A stretch of DNA of 64,000 nt from Phytophthora colocasiae (lineage: Eukaryota > Oomycota > Peronosporomycetes > Peronosporales > Peronosporaceae). Each line of letters opens with the position of its first letter. Position 1 is the first letter of the stretch. The stretch lies in contig JAGKQI010000061.1 of assembly GCA_018806915.1 (NCBI GenBank), positions 1,240,001-1,304,000 on the forward strand, read 5' to 3'. A program made the position numbers and the translations under genes. The notes below the pieces were generated by a model. It was given only the letters and a program-made list of their open reading frames with translations. It made no database searches and was not told where the DNA came from. Shown here in pieces: positions 54,007 through 63,739 of the stretch.

Positions 54007-54118
54007 TTACAGCTCGTCGCTTGAATCGTATCGCACATGGATTGCAGCTACGTAGTAGTTTTATTGTTGCAGATTGTAGCCGACATATAAACTTTTACAT
54101 TTATGGACGGCCACGACC

Positions 54119-54261
54119 TATAGTGAAACTAGTATATTCACCTCTCTCAAAGAGTCCACGTCGATAGAGGTAAATATACTAGTTTCACTATTGGATTGTT
54201 TTCTTTAGTGAAACTAGTATATTTGCCTCTAATGCTGACGTCGATTACTGGTATACCAGTA
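54119..54261 (+). promoter_or_regulatory. Operator-like repeats upstream of the transposase gene
   Basis: Three copies of a 26-bp element with core AGTGAAACTAGTATATT: 54120-54145 (+), 54166-54191 (-), 54205-54230 (+). A perfect 16-bp palindrome TACTGGTATACCAGTA follows at 54246-54261. They end 110 bp before ATG 54371. Position suggests control of transposase expression or transposase binding; inference only. Confidence 0.55.
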
Positions 54262-54370
54262 TAGTTACGCCGTATCCGGATATTTTGGATCTCATTACGT
54301 GATTGTAAGTGAAAGTGCAAAAAAACTGTCCGGATACCACTTGATTTCAATTCAGGATTCTAAGGTGGTC

Positions 54371-55589
54371 ATGCCGCGCAAGCGCAAGGAGAGAGAAAGA
54401 GATCACCAGTCGTCTCGCACGAGCCGGCGGAGAGCTACTCGGCCCGATGAAATATCTCGTACGCAGACACAACTCTTGCGTCGTTGGCAGCTCTAATCGA
54501 ATGCTTGTTCGTAGATGAAGAGTACGAAGTGGAACGTATTATCGATATGAAAATCGTGTCGGGAAAGCCAAAGTATCATGTAAAATGGAAGGGTTACAAT
54601 GACACTACATGGGAGCCGGAATCCAATCTTACGTGCCCCAGGCTTCTGCAACAATTTAACGAAGAGCAGCTAAAACGTGCCCGTGCTTCCAAGAAGAGAG
54701 CTGCGAGCCCGAAAGCGACAGCAAGCTCCGAGAGCTCCGTGAAACGGAAAGCGTCAAAAGGTAGCTAATGATATTGTCTTCGAGTGCATTATTCTCTGAC
54801 TGAACTGTTGGTCACCGGGGATACTGTACAGGTACTTCTCAGGAGAAAGAGTACGAAGTGGAAGCAATCCTTCGAGAGAGATTTCGTTTTGGATTACCTC
54901 ATTACCTAGTCAAATGGAAAGGGTATACGGAGTGCAGTTGGATCGCTGGATCAAACATGAACTGTCCCGAAGTCCTGGCGGTATTTCGACGTCGTCAACA
55001 GAAAGCTCATCCAGCGGCAAGTATACAGGTTTCTGTTGCCAATGTCACAGAAAACCACAGTACAACCAATTCTACAACTGTCCCGGTGGCCACCCCAACT
55101 GATATAAACCAAGACGCACGGACATTAGATCCCTCTCCAAACAGAATCGACAGATCTCAACGGATTGTCAGCAATGCAGACGAATTACGGGGAGTTCAAG
55201 AAAACTCGAACCCCAATTATGAATTTGATTTTCCTGATTATCGGGAGGAAAACACCAACGACGAGGAGACCAAGGTAGACGAAGAAGCGAGGAGTGAAAC
55301 TAATTCGAGCAACCTTTTTCGGAAGAAAAGACCAACGGTCAGCCACAGTAGGCCGAAATCGCTGTTGAAGGCGCCACGGACCCGTCCATTTCGTATCGAT
55401 GTAGCAAATGAAGGCCTTGACGACGATCATGCGTTTTTAGCCTCTGATTATTGCGCTAGTGAGAGTGATGACGGTTCTGACGAAGAAACCACAGAAAATA
55501 TCATCGTCAACGAGGAAGATGACGAAGATGAATTTTCTGTTGAGACTGCTGAGGAGATTCAGCTGTCGCAGGACCTCAAGATTATATAA
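54371..55589 (+). pseudogene. Double chromodomain protein, N-terminal part of or partner to the transposase
   Basis: ATG 54371 opens a basic, nuclear-type start (MPRKRKERERDHQSSRTS). After a frame change or unseen intron near 54460 comes chromodomain 1 ([35 protein letters not shown]; 54517-54660). A 71-bp intron (54761-54831) splits a Gly codon, then chromodomain 2 (EYEVEAILRERFRFG, HYLVKWKGYTECSWIAGSNM; 54852-54990), where the WEPE motif is degenerate. A long acidic tail ends at 55589. Chromodomains read histone H3 methyl-lysine marks. The aromatic cage positions (Y, W) look kept in both. Only a small shift separates this from the transposase frame, so one fused protein is likely. Confidence 0.8.
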
Positions 55590-55592
55590 CAG

Positions 55593-58069
55593 ATGAAATG
55601 CTGCGGTCTATGTCTATAAACGGTTGGGAGGAGCTGAATGTCGGCGATGGTGTGGACGATACCAATACGGATGGCATGTGTGATGTTATGAACGATCCTC
55701 CCCATTTACAACAATCAGCAATTGATGCAGCTCGAACGATGAAGCCAACGGATTTATTTTTTTATTTTATGCCGAAACGCCTCTGGAGAGATATCGCGCA
55801 TGAAACCAATTTGTACGAGCGCCAAACACGCGCTCAACGGTTACAAGCCGCGTCGCTGGTCATAAATGCCAAGACGAATGATCAAGCTTTGCGAAGCAAG
55901 TTGTACCGAGAGAAAGAACGAGCCCTGGATTCGTTCAAGGAGATTTCCGCAGCGGAAATAACGCATTTCTTGGCGTTGATCATTTCGAGAGCTGTTTGCC
56001 CTATTAAAGCCCGTATGGAAGATCATTGGAAAACCCAGGCGCGTGGGGCAATTCCCGCCGGGACATGGTCACCATTCATGCCTCGACTGCGTTTTAAGGA
56101 GATTAACAGGTACGAACGTGCGCTCAGAACTGGATTATGAATTGCCGGTATAAATGATGAGACAACGTTGACATTTTACCTGGTACTGTACTAATAGAGA
56201 CGTGTTGGTAGGTTCATCCACTTCACAGACAACGAGGACCCACGAGCAAAATCCGATCGGGCATGGAAAATTAGAAGTGTAATTGATACTCTCCAAGATA
56301 CGTTTAAGGGTGCGATGGAGCTAGGGCGTTGGGTTGCGTTCGATGAAATGGTTATCCCGTCAAGGAGTTCGCGGAATACAATTCGTGTTTTTCTGAAGAA
56401 TAAGCCGCACAAGTACGGGACAAAGCTGTTCGCAGTTTGCTGTGGCGAAACCCACTACTGCTCCAGGTACAGAATGTTACTGTTTAGGTGTATGTCAAGC
56501 AGATGTCATTTACTTAGATCTTTTGTGCGTCTTTATCACAGATTCGAAGTCTATTGTGGCAAGAAGCAAGATAGTCAATTTGTTGACACGAGAAGTGGGC
56601 CAATGGCTGTCGTCCGTAACTTGAAGGCCCTGTGGGAACAGCGTCGAGTAGATCGCTCGAAGAAAAGAATCGTTGTTACGGACTGAGAATACTCATCAGT
56701 ATCGCTTAGTTTTCGCCTGATGGACATGGGGTATTACAATATTGGAACAGTGTCCACGAGTCGGCTTGGTTTTGTGGAGAATTTCAAGACAAAAAAAAAG
56801 AGCCAATCACGCAATATGCCTCGAGGGTCCTACAAGCTTGCAAGAAACACCACAAACGGAGTATTGTACGCATCAAGGTGGGTAGACTCAAAAATTTGTT
56901 ATTTTCTGGCCACTGGAGTCTCGGCGAAAAGGTCGTCTGTACAACAAAAGCAAAGGGACGGTACGTACGCTACTATTCCGTGTCCGGAGTTTGTTGTGAA
57001 TTACAACAAGTACATGGGTGGCGTTGATAATCACGACCAATTACGCCTACAACGGTGAGTTTATTGTAGAGCAGTGCTTATTTCATTTTTACTGACATGA
57101 GGTACTGTATGTGGTTGGTTTAGTTACTCTGTTCAAATGGTCATGCGCGCCAAAAAGTACTACAAGAATCTTTTTTACGGGCTTCTTGGCATTGCGATGA
57201 TCAACGCATTCATTGTACACCGTCTATACGCAAAGTCCATCGAAGAGAAACCGCTTTCACACTCGAACTTCCTGATCCAACTCCACGAGGAGCTCCTAGG
57301 TCTCCAAGACCAAGATTTCTTGGAAACTGAACACATTACTGAAGAAGTTGTTGCAGTGGATGACTCAAGGGACCGGTCGGCTTCGATTGCTACTGCCTAC
57401 GCTATTGCTAGCTCGAGTCATCGAGTGTTGGTGTCAACAGATAAAACTGCGGGTAGGAAATTCAAGTTTCGCGTCTGCAAAGTTTGTTCCATCATGTGCC
57501 GTACAACTTCAGATGGAAGGCGTCGATTGGCAGGAACAACGCGCCATTACTGTCAGCAGTGTTCCTCCGATCGCGGGAGACTGTTTTTATGTTCAAAAGC
57601 ACGGCATGTGACTGATGGAAATTCGGTGTCTTGCTTTAATATTTGGCATTCGAACTGGAAGAATGGAAGGAATATTCCGCAACTGGAGAAGAGAGGGGGT
57701 ATTTGAATTCGCCGTTCGACAGAGGAGTTACCAAACGATTCAATTGCTGCCACGGTTGAGCCACCCGAGGTAAGCTCGCGACGGAGGAATTTGAGCTTTC
57801 AGGAGCTTCTCTTGGGTGAGACTCCAGTTGTTGGAAGTCCAGCCCATTTTCAAAGTACAGAGGCACAGCAAATTCAAGTTTCATCAAGTCACGATGATCA
57901 GCTCGGAGCCGATAGGGACGGCCTGGTTGGTAGGAGTCACGATGCCCCAGAAGGAGCTGACGGGGGTCCTGACAATTACGATCAAGAATTTTACGACAAT
58001 GATGGGGCGCAAGCTCCAGAAGGCGTGGGGGCTGACAACATGGACAACCTAGCTAGTGAAAACAACTAG
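55593..58069 (+). pseudogene. piggyBac DDE transposase (four introns or five exons, two in-frame TGA)
   Basis: DDE_Tnp_1_7-type transposase that would cut at TTAA. N-terminal domain includes EISAAEITHFLALIISRAVC. Exons join in phase across introns 56110-56211, 56467-56541 and 57055-57123. Catalytic Asps: WVAFDEMVIPS (56342), VVTD before TGA (56681) and YMGGVDNHDQLR (57026). Then LFYGLLGIAMINAFIVHRLY and a Cys/His finger (CKVCSIMCRTTSDG, HYCQQCSSDRGRLFLCSK). TGA at 56684 sits directly after the second Asp, and TGA at 57704-57706 precedes a Gln/Asp-rich tail that stays in frame to 58069. Both stops may be TGG changed to TGA. Otherwise complete. Confidence 0.9.
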
Positions 58070-58159
58070 TTGCCATTGCATGGAATATCCGCGTGCTCGA
58101 CCTCGATCATTTAGGATTTTTCTCCGTTTCGCTGAAGACTCTTAAAGCCTCCCCCCTTA

Positions 58160-58545
58160 CCTCAAGATGAGCGCCCTGACCCAGTCGCCACTTCGGAGAA
58201 GAAGAGCGGCGCCGTTTCGTTCTTCATGGACCTGGCTGCCGGCGGTATCTCCAAGACCGTCGTGGCCTCCATCGAGCGTGTCAAGCTGCTTCTGCAGTGC
58301 TTCGTCGCAGATTAACCGAACAAGGGCATCGTGGACTGCTTCGTGCGTGTGTCCAAGGAGCAGGGCACCCAGGCCCTGAACTTTGCCTTAAAGGACAAGT
58401 TCATAAGCTCTTCATTACGGTGTCACCAAGGACCAGTTCTGGCGTTTCTTCAAGGGCAACCTGGCTTCGGGCGGTGCCCGCTCGCCGCTCTTCGTGTACC
58501 CGCTTGACTTTGCCCGTACCCGTCTCGTAGCTCTTGAGGTTTAGT
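58160..58545 (+). pseudogene. Mitochondrial ADP/ATP carrier, truncated processed-looking copy
   Basis: Recognisable carrier pieces in order: FFMDLAAGGISKTVVASIER, VKLLLQ, GIVDCFVRVSKEQGTQALNF (with the stretch normally lying between EQGT and TQALNF missing), [16 protein letters not shown] and [13 protein letters not shown], across different frames with stops. GC-richer and housekeeping-like in codon use, unlike its surroundings. No introns. A dead copy of a host gene captured by the element. Confidence 0.85.
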
Positions 58546-58655
58546 CAATGGTGGCGCAATATTGAGTTGTGAGATAAATAATTCGTACTTAGTGAGTAAA
58601 TGATGTCAAATTCTTTGGTATGTTTTTTGTTGCGTGTGATTTCCATTGAAAGACG

Positions 58656-60164
58656 ATGGTGAAGACGCGTGCGGGGAAAAGGAAAACCAAGGTCGCTCTG
58701 TTTAAGGGCAACACGCGGGTGAAGGATGGGCAAACCGAGAAAACTGCGCATACGAGGCAGTTACTGTCGGTGGCAGCACAAACGAATTCGTTAGTCGTCC
58801 CGGCCAAAACGCAGGAGAATCAGTCGGCCAAGAGCAATTCGTCAACCAAGGGCAAGCCTTCATCTAAGAAACGAAAGGGGAATATTACTGAGTCCTCGGA
58901 TGGATCTAGCAAGCGACCAAAACCGACAGGCCAAGATACTGAAGTTTCTGTACAGGATGTTGATGCTGCTGAACCGGAGGAGGCAGAAGGCCAAGAGGTT
59001 CCCATCAAATTCCTGAAGGAAGCTTGCGATGAAATGAGGAGAGCTTGCAACGAGGAGTACCAAGGAGATAAGCGGCAATGCGAGCGGCGCACGAAAGCAC
59101 AGCCGTACACTTTGGCAAACTATCAGAAGCGCTTGTGGGTAGAACGGTATCTCGCCGCACGAAATAGATGCGAAAAGGTGGATTACAATGATTTAGCGAC
59201 CAAAATTCAGTTCAAGGCCTTCAAGAGCGAACCAGCAGAGCTCAAGAAGCACCACCAGTCTCTGCTCAAGGAAGTATATGCAGGGTATCTCAAGGTGTTG
59301 GAAAATAAGAAAAACAAGGCTAATGCAGATCCCAGCGCAGGCCTAAGAGAACTCGTGGCGTCAAGCAATGCCTCGTTGGTCACGAAGATACAGGAGCTTT
59401 TGAGCGAGGGCCACGAAGAAACTAAGAAAGAGCTGAGACGTGCAATTCGGGAGGAAAGAGAGATAAGCCAAGCAGCGAAGCCACTTGCTACTGGAAAGAT
59501 AGGGAAGGAGTCGAGTTTAGACCAAGTTCAAGCAGTAGCGGCGACTTTACCGACTCTCGTGTGTGACACTGAAGAGGAGAAGCAGACTTTACGGGCGGAG
59601 TTTGATTTGATCTACCGCAAGATCTCCGTCTCGCTGTCTGCTGCATCCGAGAGGAAGTTGAAGGACTTGGAGACAAGCCACGTATCCAAGTTGGAGGATC
59701 TCAAGGCGAGACACTTGGAAGTTGAGGAAAAAATTCAAGAACTAGTGCGGGAACTGGATGAGGAGAAGTTGAACTCCACTACGCTTCGAGAAGAACTAGA
59801 GGCTCAGCGCAAGACTTCCACTGGTCGACGAGGTGACAAAGGTAAGCAGAAAAAATTGGAGGAGGCACTCAGAAACAAAACAGCCGAATTAGCAGGAGAG
59901 AAGGCGATATCAAGCGGCTACCAGAAGAAAGTAAAATATCTGGAGACAGCACTGAATGCGGCGAGAGCGAAGATTGAAGAGCAAGACGAAGAGCTGGAAG
60001 CGGCCGTACGGCAAATCAACACGAAAGGCAAGGAAGTGAAATCTGTCAGCAGTACGATAAGAAAGAAGGACAAGAAAGGCAGAGGAAGCATGGGTGAAGT
60101 CAAAAGAACTAATGCTAAAGGGGGGGTAACGAAGAAGTTGCAGGGAACAACTTGTGAAATTTAA
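58656..60164 (+). CDS. Cargo 5: 502-residue nuclear coiled-coil protein
   Basis: Intact single exon from ATG 58656. Residues 1-110 are basic and low-complexity with nuclear-localisation-like clusters (RAGKRKTK, SSKKRKG). Residues 120-240 form a mixed domain (EACDEMRRACNEEYQGDKRQ, AQPYTLANYQKRLWVERYLA). From about 310 to 460 is a long coiled coil (LKARHLEVEEKIQELVRELD, KKVKYLETALNAARAKIEEQ). The C-terminus is again basic. Family not recognised. It directly follows the transposase and is the best-preserved cargo gene. Confidence 0.75.
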   Translation: MVKTRAGKRKTKVALFKGNTRVKDGQTEKTAHTRQLLSVAAQTNSLVVPAKTQENQSAKSNSSTKGKPSSKKRKGNITESSDGSSKRPKPTGQDTEVSVQDVDAAEPEEAEGQEVPIKFLKEACDEMRRACNEEYQGDKRQCERRTKAQPYTLANYQKRLWVERYLAARNRCEKVDYNDLATKIQFKAFKSEPAELKKHHQSLLKEVYAGYLKVLENKKNKANADPSAGLRELVASSNASLVTKIQELLSEGHEETKKELRRAIREEREISQAAKPLATGKIGKESSLDQVQAVAATLPTLVCDTEEEKQTLRAEFDLIYRKISVSLSAASERKLKDLETSHVSKLEDLKARHLEVEEKIQELVRELDEEKLNSTTLREELEAQRKTSTGRRGDKGKQKKLEEALRNKTAELAGEKAISSGYQKKVKYLETALNAARAKIEEQDEELEAAVRQINTKGKEVKSVSSTIRKKDKKGRGSMGEVKRTNAKGGVTKKLQGTTCEI

Positions 60165-60540
60165 AGGAAGAGAATAACGAACAGTCAAACGACTTCAACA
60201 ACCGTGTTTCATTATGTGTTGAAGTAAACTGTGGTGCAATGTTGGTATGTGTCGGGTGTTCTGGAATTGAGCTCGGGAAGTTTAAGTCCTTGCTAGCTAG
60301 CCGCTCTAAGCACTCTTGCACCAGCACCTATTTGTCCTACTGACCCGTTATCGACAGCACGATGCAGCCCTCATTGCCATTGTCGCGAAGTTGCCTCTCC
60401 ATCTTGTCATGCTTCCACTCGAAGTCCTTGTGGCTTTAAGTTTCTTCGACTGCGACTGGTCTCGCTCGTCTAATGTACAAGTGTAGCTCTCGGAGTGAAT
60501 TCCCGAATGTCATTTGAACATGAAGTGTTTTCAGAAGCTC
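60165..60540. other. No supported gene
   Basis: Intergenic between the coiled-coil gene (+) and the DOT1-like gene (-), which converge here. Confidence 0.5.
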
Positions 60541-60543
60541 CCA

Positions 60544-61418
60544 TCAAATACAAAAAGGGCTAGAGCATGAATGTCGATGGCGTGGACATACCAGCGTCGT
60601 TAATCCCACCAGGCGAAGATGAGGTAATACCACACACATGTTGATAACCGCCAACACGGCATCTTCTTCAAACACGGTGTCATGACAGTACAAAACAGTA
60701 GCGGAGTTGATTAGCGAGCCAGGTCGACTTGACGATAATTTTTTTCCAGCGCACACAACAGCTTTGTTGCTTTCCTTAAACCCACGGATGTCTCCGGCGA
60801 CAACACAGATCTTTTGCAAATGCGGAAGGTCCACAACTGCTGACGCGATTAGTTTCATCCCTTTTGCTACCAAGTTGTCTTGAATCTCAATGCCCACCAC
60901 GCAAGACGCCCGAGTTTGTAACGCAATCTGGACGAGAACGTTCCCGATACCAGATCCAGCGTCGAGAAACACATCGCCCTCTTGAAAGGCTGCTTCAGTT
61001 ATAAAACTGGATACTGCTACCATCGTGATCTCCCCAGCATTTAGCTGACGCTTATTGGCACGTACATCGCGCCTAGTCAACACACGAAAAGCCTTTCTGT
61101 GGCGTTGTACGTGTCTTCGGGAGACAACGGTACCATCAATTGCTCTGTAATTCCGGGCGTACTATCCGCTTGTTGGACTCGTTGGCTCTTGCTATTTTGT
61201 TGGAGTGACTTCCGAAAGAATCGCGGCGGAAATTGCAACACGTCAGTTCCTAGTCATCGCTTGAGCGTCTTGATACGTTGCTGAAGCTTCTCTGGGCTCC
61301 ATTTCTGTGGTCTCATCTTTTCTGCCACTAACGACCACTTGACGCGGCGTCCAGATTTCACGTACGTCGCTGCTAGCTGGACGAGCTGGCGATCTTCTTC
61401 ATCAGAAAAATCTGCCAT
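60544..61418 (-). pseudogene. Cargo 6: SANT/Myb plus DOT1-like histone methyltransferase
   Basis: ATG 61418 opens a 54-residue SANT/Myb-like domain (MADFSDEEDRQLVQLAATYV, KWSLVAEKMRPQKWSPEKLQ) ending in TGA at 61256. The same frame continues (PPRFFRKSLQQNSKSQRVQQ) to about 61080, then another frame carries the DOT1 fold: LTRRDVRANKRQLNAGEITM, VFLDAGSGIGNVLVQIALQT (SAM-binding motif), VVGIEIQDNLVAKGMKL and VLYCHDTVFEEDAVLAVINM. DOT1 enzymes methylate H3K79. The Asn pair usually found in the substrate-binding loop reads HD here, and the C-terminus at 60544 looks shifted. So fold clear, activity doubtful. Confidence 0.75.
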
Positions 61419-61700
61419 TCTCTTTCACAAGTTCACAAGGCCCCGTTTGACTAGAATTTGTATACCATACGATCTGTAGTCATTACTGGCACTTAAGCCA
61501 AGGTTTCGCCACAGTTGACCCATTCCATTTCTACATGTATGCTCACTGATGAACCAATATGTATTGAGCCGTTTATCCGTCACTTTGAGCCAGGGAAACT
61601 AACCTCGCTGGCGACTAACGCCAGACCTCCAGTAGTCCTGCCACCGGTTGCCCACTTTCTCCTACACGAAACCGCTTTTATAGCTATCGACTTTGTGTCG
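61419..61700. other. No supported gene
   Basis: Short intergenic stretch between the DOT1-like gene start and the end of the next minus-strand gene. Confidence 0.4.
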
Positions 61701-61704
61701 CGGC

Positions 61705-62148
61705 TCAGCAGGGGATCTCGGATTTGGCTTCCGTCTGCAGATACTCAAGAAGTACTCGATCAACGGTTTCTACCTCCATAAAATCCTTGATCTGCTGGCA
61801 AAACAAGGCAGCATTTGTCTGCAGGTTGCTCATTGCAACTGGTGTCGATACAAATATCTTGGCTCGTACACGCGGCCCTGAACGGTACATCCTTCGGATT
61901 GCAGTCCAGCCCGAAGTAGACGTGTGCATCTCGTTCCACTTGCTCCAAGTAAACGTTCCGTAGTCAATTGACACAGCAATTGTCGGGAAAGTGATAATTC
62001 CAAACAGCAGAACCGAAAAGATCCAGGGATATCGAGCCATTGGACGCCACCTCCGAGTGTATTGACTACGAGCCGAGTCATTCTGTTCGTCTAACTGCCG
62101 TCGACGGCTGCAGATGCCGAAGAACGGCTGTCTTGTACGTGATGCCAT
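61705..62148 (-). CDS. Cargo 7: small single-pass membrane protein
   Basis: 147 residues from ATG 62148. Basic N-terminus, one membrane segment (PWIFSVLLFGIITFPTIAVS, residues about 45-64), then an external domain with SIDYGTFTWSKWNEMHTS and RAKIFVSTPVAMSNLQTNAA. Family not recognised. Its 3' end (KSEIPC) may not be the original terminus. Confidence 0.5.
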   Translation of the reverse strand: MASRTRQPFFGICSRRRQLDEQNDSARSQYTRRWRPMARYPWIFSVLLFGIITFPTIAVSIDYGTFTWSKWNEMHTSTSGWTAIRRMYRSGPRVRAKIFVSTPVAMSNLQTNAALFCQQIKDFMEVETVDRVLLEYLQTEAKSEIPC

Positions 62149-62211
62149 CGCAAGATTGGGTATCTGCGTCGTTTCAAAGCTTGTAGATCCCTTTGCCGGG
62201 GGCTCTTCACT

Positions 62212-63085
62212 CTACGCTACACTTGGATTGAGGAGTCGGTCGAACTTTGCCTCTAGCTGCTGCTCAGGAGACAGAATACCCTGCTTCTCAAGCTCTTTTT
62301 TGCGTTCCTTCTCCTTGGCATTGAGTGCTGCAATACGCCGTTTGTTACGAGTGCTGAGGTCGTCACGCACTACCCGCTTCATGCGCTTGAAAATCTCTGG
62401 CACTGAGTGGGAATGGAGAAAGCGCAGTAGATCACTCTTAGGAGCGTAGTGTTCTCCCAGTACGTTGCGTCCTACATGACAATCAACCATCAATTCAATC
62501 ATCAATTCAATTCACACAGTACACTCACACGTAGACGTACCCCATAATTGAGCGATACCATGAGTATCGCGACGGAATTCCAGTTGATCTTCTTCCAGCG
62601 CTGTGATCTGCAGATGTCGAGGCTGGAAAACACCAGTAGTTTCAATAATTTGCTGGACTCGGAGGCTTTCAAGCTGGTCTTCCAGTCTCCTTTTAGTGAC
62701 AGCGCTTGATGTCGACGATAGAAGCCGCAGTAGATCTGCCTGGACACGAACTGAACTCGTTTGGAGCTTTAACTCTCCATCTTCGTGCGCTTTCTGTCTG
62801 CGTTTCAGCGTGAGCTTCTTCCGTGTAGAGTTCGTATGCATACTGAAATCGTCTGACGCTTGTAGAAGGCGCTCGAAAGGGCTGACATCTCGTTCGTACT
62901 GGTATATCTCCCATACATCCTCTGATACTTCGTCAGCCTTCTCCACCGCTACAACCATACACAGCAACGTGTACGGAGCTTCTCGCCCGCCTCCATCACT
63001 TGGAATCGCAGCATCTTCCAGATACAAATCCAGGGAGGGAGTGTCCTTGCCAGTCACCAGCCAACGGATGCCTTCTGCTTACTGC
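62212..63085 (-). CDS. Cargo 8: two-exon unknown protein
   Basis: Exon 1 is open from an acceptor-like position near 63082 through GIRWLVTGKDTPSLDLYLED, PYTLLCMVVAVEKADEVSED and LEDQLESLRVQQIIETTGVF to about 62543 and ends in a GTACGT donor; intron about 62542-62474; exon 2 reads RNVLGEHYAPKSDLLRFLHS, IFKRMKRVVRDDLSTRNKRR and ends at 62212. The junction restores a Gly codon in phase. No ATG is found in the first exon, so an upstream exon is likely missing or just inside the right end. Family not recognised. Confidence 0.55.
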
Positions 63086-63395
63086 TCTTGCCCTTGATAG
63101 CTGGTAGTAGAGAACTGTATTATCTAGTTAAGACAACACGCAAAACGCTTCCGGAAGCATATTTCACAAATTTACCTTGCAATAAAAGGTCGTCAAGCCA
63201 CTAAAATGTGCCCTGCCAGTTGCACTCCGCTCTAGTAAATCAACGCTTGGCGACCAATGGTGGCAAGGAAGACCTCCCGCCATGCTCATCACCGTTCCAG
63301 GGGAGAAATCCGCAAACGACACTATTGGCTAAAACGACGTGAATATCACTTTAAAGACGAAAGGGCTTCTAACAAGGTTTTTCTCTGAGGTTTTT
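63086..63395. other. Giant piggyBac right subterminal region
   Basis: No supported gene; includes a short stretch near the right TIR where transposase binding would be expected. Confidence 0.4.
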
Positions 63396-63433
63396 CTTAT
63401 CCCAGCTTTGCTGGGATAACGGTCGCCGGTGGG
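63396..63433 (-). repeat. Giant piggyBac right TIR
   Basis: 38 bp, reverse complement of the left TIR except for the missing CTG triplet. TTAA follows at 63434-63437. Confidence 0.95.
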
Positions 63434-63437
63434 TTAA

Positions 63438-63739
63438 AACTGTCCAGTATCTTCACGAAAATCGTAATGAAGGCTGCACAACTGCTGCCATGGATGGAGC
63501 CGCCACCAACAACCACCTTGCCACGTACTGTTGTTGGGCGTTTCCTCTGGCTTTTGCTCTTCGTAGTTCGATTCGTCTCGGGCTTGCTTTCTCTGAATTG
63601 TTTTTCTTTTACTGTTGTTCGCCAAGCTGAGGCTAACACTACTGCAAGTGAAACCAAGAAGCAAACTCCTCAATCAAATGAATTCACGGTGGTTTTAGAC
63701 TGCAGTAGAAATGCATGAATCCATAGCAGTGTTTTGTTT
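63438..63739. repeat. Repeat-R spacer and gene tail (copy 3, right half)
   Basis: Collinear with 26707-26997 of copy 2, with a few substitutions and a small insertion near 63478. No gene. Confidence 0.85.

Larger units (their letters stand above)
42552..63433 (+). mobile_element. Giant piggyBac-type transposon, 20,882 bp, with cargo genes
   Basis: Both ends start CCCACCGGCGACCG next to TTAA (42548-42551 and 63434-63437), the hallmark of piggyBac insertion. The interrupted host repeat is restored exactly if the element and one TTAA are removed, as shown by the uninterrupted copy at 26703-26706. Inside are two chromodomains plus a piggyBac DDE transposase (54371-58069, plus strand), cargo genes on both strands, and a large palindrome with minisatellite arms (47629-52660). 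Known piggyBacs are usually 2-4 kb (established knowledge), so this is several times larger. The transposase copy carries stop codons, so it may need a helper or sequence correction. Confidence 0.92.

Noticed and set aside
54371..58069. TGA recoding as selenocysteine or reassigned stop
   Set aside because: TGA ends many other frames in the window and no selenocysteine-type context is seen; nonsense mutation or sequence error is simpler.
42552..63433. Maverick/Polinton or herpesvirus-type giant element
   Set aside because: No DNA polymerase B, packaging ATPase, protease or capsid gene visible; TTAA and DDE_Tnp_1_7 point to piggyBac.
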